From assembly GCF_014695585.1 (NCBI RefSeq), contig NZ_JACJON010000068.1, positions 1-64,000 on the forward strand: a DNA stretch of 64,000 nucleotides, written 5' to 3'. Below are positions 26,323 to 33,700 of this stretch, one piece after another. Both the position numbers and the translations under genes were made by a program. The notes under the pieces are model-generated. The model was not told the origin of the DNA. It searched no databases and worked only from the letters and a program-made list of their open reading frames with translations. Origin of the DNA: Microcoleus sp. FACHB-831 (lineage in GTDB: Bacteria > Cyanobacteriota > Cyanobacteriia > Cyanobacteriales > FACHB-T130). Position 1 is the stretch's first letter, and each line of letters starts with the position of its first letter.

Positions 26323-27684
26323 ATGATGGATTGGAATAAGCTCCTGACAGCTAAAAGACTCCGCAAGACAGAACCAGAAGATCGCAAGCTTGATCGTACT
26401 CCCTCTGAGAGAGACTACGATCGCCCTCCCTTTCAGAGAGACTACGATCGCCTGGTGTTTTCCTCACCTTTTCGTCGCCTCAAAGATAAGACCCAGGTTT
26501 TCTCTCTGCCCACAAATGATTACATTCGCACTCGTCTAATTCACAGCCTTGAGGTTTCCTGTGTCGGTCGTTCCCTTGGCAGGATTGTTGGGGGTGAAAT
26601 TATAAAAAGACACAAGCTTGATAATTTCAGTGCTTCAGACTTTGGTGACATTGTTTCTGCTGCTTGTTTAGCTCATGATATTGGTAATCCTCCCTTTGGT
26701 CATGCTGGAGAGGATGCTATCCGTACAGGATTTAAACTCTGGTACAGCACTGTTAACCATGTAGGTGAGGAACTTCTCAGCCAGACTCAAAAAGCTGACT
26801 TTGATTCATTTGAGGGCAATGCACAAGGCTTTCGTATTCTTACGAAGCTAGAAATGTACCGTGAAAAAGGAGGAATGCAACTCACCTGTCCAACTTTAGC
26901 CGCTTTCACAAAATACCCTAGAGAGTCTTTTATCCCAGAATCTATCTTGAACTGTTATCCAGGTAGAAGTGTTAAAAAATATGGTTTCTTCCAAGCAGAA
27001 AAAGAGTTATTCACTGAGGTAGCAGAAACGGTTGGATTAATCCGCCGTGATGATAAGACAGCCTGGTGGTCTAGACACCCACTTGCTTTTCTGGTTGAAG
27101 CCGCAGATGACATTTGTTACTCAATTGTTGATGTAGAAGACGGCTATCGCATGGGCTATATTTCTTTTAAGAAAGCTAAAGATTTGCTGAACGAAATCGC
27201 AGAAATCCCAAAAACTGATTTTAATGCTGCTGATAGCGGTGCAGAAAAGGTAAAGCGTCTGCGTGCTAAAGCTATAAACGAATTGATTCAGGAAGTTGTC
27301 AAGATTTTTCTAGATAATGAACCAGACATACTCTCTGGTAACTTTGACAAAGATTTGTTATCTAAAAGCAAGTACCAAAAACATCTTGACGACGAGATTA
27401 AAACGAAAACCCGTAAGGCTGTCTTCCAACACCCTGATGTTGTTGGTATTCAGATTGCTGGATACGAAGTTTTAGGAAAATTGTTTGGTGAATTTGTTAA
27501 TGCAGTCCTGCATGAAAGTGAAAAGGGCAAATTGATCCGTCATATGCTGCCCGAAAAGGAGGGCCACGAGCCTGATGAAGATACCTATAATAAAATTCTC
27601 AAGATTACAGACTATATCTCTGGCATGACTGATTCTTACGCTACCAGTTTATTCCAACAATTTAGCGGTATTTCCTTGGGATAA
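26323..27684 (+). CDS. dgt: dGTPase-type deoxynucleotide triphosphohydrolase (HD superfamily)
   Basis: An HD-domain hydrolase of about 453 residues. The metal ligands are visible: His in RLIHSLEVSCVGRSLG and the HD pair in CLAHDIGNPPFGHAGED, with the further D in VEAADDICYSIVDVED. FRRLKDKTQVF is the family's N-terminal motif. The enzyme removes triphosphate from dGTP or other dNTPs. The start is ATG 26323 (MMDWNKLL); a GTG at 26287 is less likely. A 27-bp segment at 26399-26425 is duplicated at 26426-26452 and gives two copies of RDYDR just before the conserved VFSSPFRRL. Neighbours are accessory genes (TA remnants, CHAT NTPase). dNTPases can act in phage defence; here that is only context. 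Confidence 0.9.
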   Translation: MMDWNKLLTAKRLRKTEPEDRKLDRTPSERDYDRPPFQRDYDRLVFSSPFRRLKDKTQVFSLPTNDYIRTRLIHSLEVSCVGRSLGRIVGGEIIKRHKLDNFSASDFGDIVSAACLAHDIGNPPFGHAGEDAIRTGFKLWYSTVNHVGEELLSQTQKADFDSFEGNAQGFRILTKLEMYREKGGMQLTCPTLAAFTKYPRESFIPESILNCYPGRSVKKYGFFQAEKELFTEVAETVGLIRRDDKTAWWSRHPLAFLVEAADDICYSIVDVEDGYRMGYISFKKAKDLLNEIAEIPKTDFNAADSGAEKVKRLRAKAINELIQEVVKIFLDNEPDILSGNFDKDLLSKSKYQKHLDDEIKTKTRKAVFQHPDVVGIQIAGYEVLGKLFGEFVNAVLHESEKGKLIRHMLPEKEGHEPDEDTYNKILKITDYISGMTDSYATSLFQQFSGISLG

Positions 27685-27723
27685 GGATAATTTAATCAAG
27701 CTAACCATTGATGACTAATCCAT

Positions 27724-27834
27724 CGCTCAACTCAAGGCAATGATGTGGATATACAAACTTTTGTTGAGAGACGGGTAGGAGTTTCGCAAAAAGCGATTCC
27801 TGAGTTTTGTCAGCGTTGGCACATTTATTTTTAA
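27724..27834 (+). pseudogene. possible remnant of a nucleotidyltransferase (MNT-type) N-terminus
   Basis: A short open stretch encodes FVERRVGVSQKAIPEFCQRW, then HIYF and a stop. SQKAIPEFCQRWHI closely resembles the segment just before the LFGSVLR active-site motif of MNT-type nucleotidyltransferases, as I remember them. The catalytic GSxxR...D part is absent. It is at most the head of a decayed gene, possibly lost when the adjoining TA genes arrived. Confidence 0.35.
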
Positions 27835-28168
27835 TTCAAACCCAAATGTAAGTTAAGTGCAGCATCTACCAATTGCATCAGTTCCTTACTCAAAGTTCCC
27901 AGAGGTTCGCCCTCAATTCGCTGCTTAGAAATTGTCCTTACTTGCTGCGCCTGCACTTTAGAAGTTTTGGGTAGACCGCTATCCTCTGGATTAAGTAAAA
28001 CTTCAAAAGGATAGGCACGGCTAACATTAGATGTAATTGGCAAAATTGTTACTGTGGTGGCGGCGCGGTTATTAATATCATTGCTGACTATTGAACCGGA
28101 CGACGTTTATCCATCTCAGAACCAACCGCAAGACTGAGATTAGCATAATAAATTTCACCACGTTTCAT
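27831..28168 (-). pseudogene. PemK/MazF-type toxin, frameshifted
   Basis: The ATG at 28168 begins MKRGEIYYANLSLAVGSEMD, then KRRPVQ and a TAG at about 28090. Continuing one frame over gives VSNDINNRAATTVTILPITS and on to a normal C-terminus at 27831 (LVDAALNLHLGLN). A single-base deletion in RPV(L)IVSND explains it. Joined, this is a full PemK/MazF-like endoribonuclease of about 112 residues, so the toxin is inactivated unless frameshifting restores it. Its ATG lies inside the last codons of the antitoxin gene, the usual coupled order. Other possibility: a sequencing error. Confidence 0.75.
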
Positions 28169-28406
28169 TAGTCAATCCATCTGCAATTGTTACATCCCAA
28201 GTTGGCTCAATTTCTTGTGATGCTTGTCGGTAAGCCTCCTCAAGTGCGTCCTGTTGGAGTTCTTGTAATCGTTCTTGGTATATGTCTTGCTGTTGTTCAA
28301 GGAGTTTGACACCTGCAAGGATGACGTCGATCGCACTATTGTATTTGCCACTGATGAGTTGGCGCTGCACAAGGGCTTCAACTTCAGGTGGTAGGACGAT
28401 TTGCAT
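28155..28406 (-). CDS. antitoxin partner of the PemK-type toxin
   Basis: An 83-residue protein from ATG 28406 (MQIVLPPEVEALVQRQLISG). The N-terminal half matches the ribbon-helix-helix ParD/CopG-like pattern (LPPEVEALVQRQLISGKYNS). The C-terminal half is a charged helix (QQDIYQERLQELQQDALEEA) that would wrap the toxin, ending EPTWDVTIADGLTNETW. The reading frame can be extended upstream to 28484 without family support. Its stop overlaps the toxin start. With the toxin frameshifted, this antitoxin is an orphan that might still repress its promoter or neutralise related toxins. Confidence 0.75.
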   Translation of the reverse strand: MQIVLPPEVEALVQRQLISGKYNSAIDVILAGVKLLEQQQDIYQERLQELQQDALEEAYRQASQEIEPTWDVTIADGLTNETW

Positions 28407-28586
28407 GATGTTGGCACAGAGGAGTTTTGGCTCTATTGTAGGCGATCGCATCTCCCACCACTTCTTGAAGTCCACTGACACCAACGAGCGATCGGATCGC
28501 TCTCCCCTGGTCTCATCTGGGCGAGGTTTAAGACTATATTAGTGCTGTAGCAGTTTGATCCCTGAGAGTCCCGAAAGCAGGCAGCA

Positions 28587-31500
28587 ATGGAAAAGTTAGT
28601 CATCCTGGATATCGATGGTGACTTGCATCAGGGAGCAATAGCAACGCTGGAAATTCGCGAAGATGGCAAGCGTGCTGTAACCCAAACCCGTGCTAAAGGA
28701 AAATTGCCTCCAGCGCCAGAATTGATCGAACAGTGCGATCGCTGGCAGTCTCTCTATCGCAATCTATCGTTTTTGTTTCGCCTGGAAGAACGTGGCGGAC
28801 AAATCGCCCAAGGTTCCACAAAAGATATACTCGATTCTTGCCGCCAGTCTGCTGAGACCTTAGCAGATAGTTTGACAACTTGGCTCAAAGCAGAGTCATT
28901 TCGCCCGATTCGAGAAAAATTACTCGAAAAACTGTCGCCATCAGATACGGTGCGGTTGATTCTGCAAATAGAAGACAACCAACTGCGACGACTCCCCTGG
29001 CATTTATGGGATTTTTTCGAGCGTTACCCCAAGGCAGAAGTAGCGCTGGGGGCAACAGCTTACGAAAGGGTGGAAAATTTAGGGCAATTTCGGGAAAAGC
29101 CTAGAATATTAGCAATTTTGGGCAACGGTAACGGTATTGATATTGAAGCAGACCGACGGTTACTTTCGAGTTTGCTCTGCGATGCAGAAATTGTTTTTCT
29201 CGTGGAGCCGCAACGCCAACAACTATATCAACAACTCTGGGACTCAGCAGGCTGGGATATTCTGTTTTTTGCCGGACATAGTTCCAGCCAAGCGACTGGG
29301 GAAACGGGTGAGATTGAGATTAATAGTAGCGATCGCCTCACTATAACTGAGTTAACTTATGCTCTAAAAAAAGCGATTGCACGCGGCTTACAGTTAGCAA
29401 TTTTCAACTCCTGCGATGGACTAGGTTTGGCAAGATCCTTAGAAAGCCTCCACATTCCCCAAATCATCGTCATGCGGGAACCAGTACCCGACTTGGTTGC
29501 CCAAGAATTTCTTAAATATTTTCTCACGGCTTTTGCTAGCGGTGAATCTTTTTATACGGCTGTCCGAGAAGCGCGGGAACAGTTGCAAGCTTTAGAAGAT
29601 CGATGCCCATGTGCCAGTTGGTTGCCAGTCATCTGCCAGAATCCCACATCCAATTTTAGATTTTGGATTTTAGATTTTGGATTGGGTTCTGAGGATGAAC
29701 GGCACGAGGTTTTAGAACCCAACACTCCAGCCGATAATCCAAAATCTACTACCATAGCGGCGCGTAGGGTAGTCCAAAATCCAAAATGTCCTTACCAGGG
29801 TTTGTCTGCATTTCAAGAAGCAGATGCACAGTTCTTCTTTGGAAGAGAAGCTTATACAGAAAAACTGTTGCAAGCCGTATACGAGCGATCGCTTGTAACC
29901 ACAATTGGCCCTTCTGGTAGCGGTAAATCATCAGTTGTCTTTGCTGGTTTAATTCCTCGCCTGCGTCTGACACAAGACTGGCTAATTGTTAGCTTTCGTC
30001 CTGGAAACCGTCCCTTTTTGAAATTGGCAGAACAGCTAATTTTGCTCTTAGAACCAGACTTAAGCGAAACCGACCGCCTGGTTGAAATCAACAAACTAGC
30101 AACAGCAGTTCAGCAGCGGGACTTGGCATTGGCGGATGTAGTCGAGCGGATTTTGCACAAAACAGCGATCGCTAGGGCGTGTTTTCAAACTTCGCCGCCA
30201 GATTCAGATCCCCCCCAGCCCCCCTTAAGAAGGGGGGAGAATTCAGTCAAAGTCCCCCTTTTTAAGGGGGATTTAGGGGGATCTGCGAGTTTGAAAACAG
30301 ACCCTACCCGTCTGCTTTTAGTCGCCGATCAGTTTGAGGAATTGTATACCCTTTGCCCCGGAGTAGAAACCCGTCAGCGCTTTTTAGATGAATTGTTAGC
30401 AACTGTCAACCAAGCGCCAAACTTTACCCTAATTCTGACTTTAAGAGCGGATTTCTGCGAATACGCGCTCTCTTATCATCCATTTGCCTCTGCATTGCAG
30501 CGCTTCCCACCAGAATTTTTGGCGCCAATGAGCAGCGAGGAACTGCAAGCCGCCATAGAAAAACCAGCCGCACAGCTAGGGGTACAGATAGAAGAAGGAC
30601 TGCGATCGCGCATTTTAGATGCCGTTAGTTGCGAACCCGGTCAACTGCCATTGCTACAGTTTGCCCTTACCTTGCTATGGGAACAACAATGCAACGGTAT
30701 CCTTACCCATGCTGCCTATGATGCCATTGGGGGTGTCGAACAAGCACTCGCAAGTTATGCGGAAAAGGTCTACACCGCACTCAAGTCGGCAGAACAGCAA
30801 CAGGCAAAGCAAATATTTCTGCAACTTGTACATCCCGGTGAAGGTACGGCGGATACTCGTCGCATCGCCACTTGTACTGAGGTAGGACAAGACAATTGGA
30901 ACTTAGTCACGCGCCTAGCTGATGCTCGTTTAGTTGTCACCAGACAAGATGAAGCAACGAGCGTTGAAACTGTCGAAATCGTCCATGAAGCACTCATCCG
31001 GGAATGGCAACGGTTGCGTCAGTGGCTAGAAGAAAACCGCAGCTTCCGTACTTGGCAGGAGCGATTGCGTACAACCATGCGCCAGTGGGAAACCAGCAAC
31101 CAAGACGAGGGAATACTGTGGCGGGGTGCGCCGTTGTTGGAAGCGCAACATTGGTACGCGGAACGTTCGGCGGATCTGAGTTTAAAAGAGCAGAATTTTA
31201 TACAGGCGAGTTTGGCACTGCAAGCACGAGAGCTGAGGATACGCGATCGCCGCCGCCAACAAGTTATCGGGGGACTGACGACCGCTTTGCTAGGAACAGT
31301 ATTGCTAGTTGCGATCGCCACCTGGCAATGGCAGCGAGCCGAATCTAACGCAGTCGATGCCCAACTCAATGATTTAAGTGCCTCTTCAGCAGAACTTTTA
31401 GCCTCGAATAAAGAACTAGAAGCGCTGCTGGAAAGTTTAAAAGCAGGTAGACAACTGCAACGCGCCAGTAAGGTAAATCCCGATACTCGCATTCGAGTTT

Positions 31501-33344
31501 TAACTGTATTGCAGCAAGCAGTCTACGGTGTGAGAGAGTATAACCGTCTGGTACATCGCAGAACTGTAATTGGCGTCAGTTTTAGCCCGGATGGAAAGAC
31601 CATAGCCTCTGCAAGCGATGACGGGACGGTTAAACTTTGGCGCAAAGATGGCACGCTGTTAAAGACCCTTGGGGGTCATACCGCCAATGTCAGGAGTGTC
31701 AGCTTCAGTCCTGACGGTCAAATGCTGGCTTCTGCGAGTTATGACAATACTGTGAGACTTTGGCGACAAGACGGGAAGGCGATCGCTATTCTCATCGGCC
31801 ACTCTAACAAAGTTAATAGCGTTACTTTTAGCCCCGATGGTGAGATTCTAGCCTCTGCCAGTGCCGACAAAACCGTAAAACTCTGGCGAACGAGCGGAAC
31901 CCCCATCGCAACTTTGAAAGGTCATCGCTCTTGGGTGACGAGTGTTAGTTTCAGTCCAGACGGCCAAACTTTAGCTACGGCTGGTACAGACAAAACAATT
32001 AGACTCTGGAGCCGGGATGGTAAGTTGCTAAGTACTTTAAATGGGCATAAGGCTTCTATCAACAGCGTCAGTTTCAGCCCCAATGGTAAGATGTTGGCTT
32101 CTGCCAGCGGGGACAAAACGGTAAAACTCTGGCAACGGGATGGAAAGCTAATAAAAACTTTGACAGAACACAACGATAAAGTTTGGTCTGTGAGTTTTAG
32201 TCCCGACGGTTTAACTTTTGCTTCTGCTAGTGCGGATAAGACGGTGAAGCTTTGGCAAATGGATGGAAGGGCGATCGCTACTCTTAAAGGTCACACTGCT
32301 TCTATTTACACCGTTAGCTTCAGTCCCGATGGTCAAAGCATAGCCTCAGCCAGTGCAGATGCTACGGTTAAACTCTGGCATCCTAATCTGCAAAAGCTTC
32401 CTACTTTGCAGAACCATAATTCTGATGTTTGGGGTGTAAGTTTTAGTCCAGATGGCCAGGCTTTGGTTTCCGCCAGCGGGGATAAAACTATCAAGCTTTG
32501 GCATCCAAATGGCAGCGCGATCGCTAATCTCAAAGGACACGCTGCTGCGATTTACAGCATTAATTTCAGCCCTGACGGGCTAAGTTTTGCTTCCGCTGGT
32601 GCTGATAAAACGGTTAAACTTTGGCATCGAGATGGCACGCTTTTGAAAACTTTTAATGGGCATAGTGGCGATGTCTTTGGTGTGAATTTTAGCCCCGATG
32701 GCCAGACTTTAGCCTCAGCTAGTGCTGACAAAACCGTGAAACTTTGGCATCGGGATGGGAGGGCGATCGCTACGTTGATAGGGCATAAAAGAGGGGTTAC
32801 AAGCGTCAGCTTTAGTCCCGATGGTCAGATGTTGGCCTCTGCCAGTGCTGACGAAACTATTAAGCTTTGGCGACTTGATGGGAGTTTAATAACAACGTTG
32901 GAGGAGCATAGTGCTGATGTTTTGAGCGTGAGTTTTAGCCCTCAAGGTAGCGTGTTAGCTTCTGCTAGCGCTGATGGAAGTGTAAAAATTTGGAGCCTCG
33001 GCGGTCAGTTGCTTAAAACTTTAACAGGGCATACAAATCGCGTTAATAGCATCAGCTTCAGCCCCAATGGTGAAATTATAGCTTCTGCGAGTGCTGACGG
33101 AACTGTAAAACTTTGGAATGTTAGCGGCAAATTACTTAAAACTCTTAAGGGGCATAGTTCTAGCGTTTTGAGCGTAAGTTTTAGCCCGGATGGTCAAACT
33201 ATCGCTTCAGCTAGTAGCGATCGCACTATTGTTTTGTGGAATTTTGATCTTGATGCTCTACTGGTTTTAGATTGTGCTTGGATGCGCGACTACCTGCGAT
33301 CGCGCTCCATACTTGCAAGCGATCGCCATCTTTGCGATAAGTAG
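28587..33344 (+). CDS. CHAT protease-STAND NTPase-WD40 protein
   Basis: A 1585-residue protein. A caspase-like CHAT domain spans about 90-350, with catalytic dyad H231 (LFFAGHSSS) and C276 (AIFNSCDGLGLA). The NTPase domain has Walker A GPSGSGKS at 441-448 and the acidic DQFEELYTL motif near 580. A membrane-like helix (VIGGLTTALLGTVLLVAIAT) lies near 895. Fourteen WD40 repeats, each with an SFSPDG-like turn, fill about 990-1560, enough for two seven-bladed propellers. In such proteins the WD40 part senses a ligand, the NTPase switches, and the CHAT protease acts. Two dispersed repeats are inserted in frame (29651-29788 and 30173-30306). It is divergent from an antitoxin gene. The substrate protease target is unknown. 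Confidence 0.9.
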   Translation: MEKLVILDIDGDLHQGAIATLEIREDGKRAVTQTRAKGKLPPAPELIEQCDRWQSLYRNLSFLFRLEERGGQIAQGSTKDILDSCRQSAETLADSLTTWLKAESFRPIREKLLEKLSPSDTVRLILQIEDNQLRRLPWHLWDFFERYPKAEVALGATAYERVENLGQFREKPRILAILGNGNGIDIEADRRLLSSLLCDAEIVFLVEPQRQQLYQQLWDSAGWDILFFAGHSSSQATGETGEIEINSSDRLTITELTYALKKAIARGLQLAIFNSCDGLGLARSLESLHIPQIIVMREPVPDLVAQEFLKYFLTAFASGESFYTAVREAREQLQALEDRCPCASWLPVICQNPTSNFRFWILDFGLGSEDERHEVLEPNTPADNPKSTTIAARRVVQNPKCPYQGLSAFQEADAQFFFGREAYTEKLLQAVYERSLVTTIGPSGSGKSSVVFAGLIPRLRLTQDWLIVSFRPGNRPFLKLAEQLILLLEPDLSETDRLVEINKLATAVQQRDLALADVVERILHKTAIARACFQTSPPDSDPPQPPLRRGENSVKVPLFKGDLGGSASLKTDPTRLLLVADQFEELYTLCPGVETRQRFLDELLATVNQAPNFTLILTLRADFCEYALSYHPFASALQRFPPEFLAPMSSEELQAAIEKPAAQLGVQIEEGLRSRILDAVSCEPGQLPLLQFALTLLWEQQCNGILTHAAYDAIGGVEQALASYAEKVYTALKSAEQQQAKQIFLQLVHPGEGTADTRRIATCTEVGQDNWNLVTRLADARLVVTRQDEATSVETVEIVHEALIREWQRLRQWLEENRSFRTWQERLRTTMRQWETSNQDEGILWRGAPLLEAQHWYAERSADLSLKEQNFIQASLALQARELRIRDRRRQQVIGGLTTALLGTVLLVAIATWQWQRAESNAVDAQLNDLSASSAELLASNKELEALLESLKAGRQLQRASKVNPDTRIRVLTVLQQAVYGVREYNRLVHRRTVIGVSFSPDGKTIASASDDGTVKLWRKDGTLLKTLGGHTANVRSVSFSPDGQMLASASYDNTVRLWRQDGKAIAILIGHSNKVNSVTFSPDGEILASASADKTVKLWRTSGTPIATLKGHRSWVTSVSFSPDGQTLATAGTDKTIRLWSRDGKLLSTLNGHKASINSVSFSPNGKMLASASGDKTVKLWQRDGKLIKTLTEHNDKVWSVSFSPDGLTFASASADKTVKLWQMDGRAIATLKGHTASIYTVSFSPDGQSIASASADATVKLWHPNLQKLPTLQNHNSDVWGVSFSPDGQALVSASGDKTIKLWHPNGSAIANLKGHAAAIYSINFSPDGLSFASAGADKTVKLWHRDGTLLKTFNGHSGDVFGVNFSPDGQTLASASADKTVKLWHRDGRAIATLIGHKRGVTSVSFSPDGQMLASASADETIKLWRLDGSLITTLEEHSADVLSVSFSPQGSVLASASADGSVKIWSLGGQLLKTLTGHTNRVNSISFSPNGEIIASASADGTVKLWNVSGKLLKTLKGHSSSVLSVSFSPDGQTIASASSDRTIVLWNFDLDALLVLDCAWMRDYLRSRSILASDRHLCDK
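29651..29788 (+). repeat. AT-rich dispersed repeat inside the CHAT gene, in frame
   Basis: ATTTTAGATTTTGG occurs twice in tandem at 29653-29680, and complementary words AATCCAAAATCTA (29737) and GTCCAAAATCCAAAAT (29772) follow. Inside is a GGTTCT/AGAACC pair. The same words form the hairpin at 21171. It encodes FRFWILDFGLG and VVQNPKCPYQG in the linker between CHAT and NTPase domains. Confidence 0.75.
30173..30306 (+). mobile_element. MITE inserted in frame in the CHAT-NTPase gene
   Basis: Terminal repeats AGGGCGTGTTTTCAAACT (30174-30191) and AGTTTGAAAACAGACCCT (30288-30305) pair at 16 of 18 positions. TA lies at both outer ends, as for TA target duplication. Element plus one TA is 132 bp, 44 codons. 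Removing it rejoins AIA-TRLLLVADQFEELY, the expected family sequence. The inside holds two C/G-rich hairpins encoding PQPPLRRGE and PLFKGDLGG. Confidence 0.88.
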
Positions 33345-33700
33345 AAGCCATCTTTTTTGGAGAGTATATATTCCCCTAAATAAAATTCGCCATAACTGTA
33401 AGTACCTGCAACTCAAATTGAATTTATTTATTTTGCGATTAATGCTGATTGAGGACCTCATCAGGAAAGCGATCGCGCTTTTTAAATTTAGATGTAGCTG
33501 GTGAAAGTGAGATAACCAGGCTGTGGAGATCGCGCTTTGGTGGGAAGCTAACGGGTGCGCTTGTGCATAATTTTACCAAAACTGATTTCACGTCCCTGGC
33601 CCAGGCGATCGCGCTTTCCTCATTTCGGTTAACCGGACTGGGTGATTTCCTATCTCTATGAGCAAAGTAAGAATAGGTAAATCAACTTTAGGAAGAAATT
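33345..33700. other. intergenic region, nothing recognised
   Basis: About 355 bases with several GCGATCGC sites and no supported gene. AGGAAG six bases before the ATG at 33701 is the ribosome site of the S9 peptidase. Confidence 0.4.

Noticed and set aside
28587-33344. The CHAT gene as a frameshifted or chimeric assembly artefact
   Set aside because: The frame is open for 1585 codons, catalytic and nucleotide motifs are intact, and both odd segments have repeat structure that explains them.
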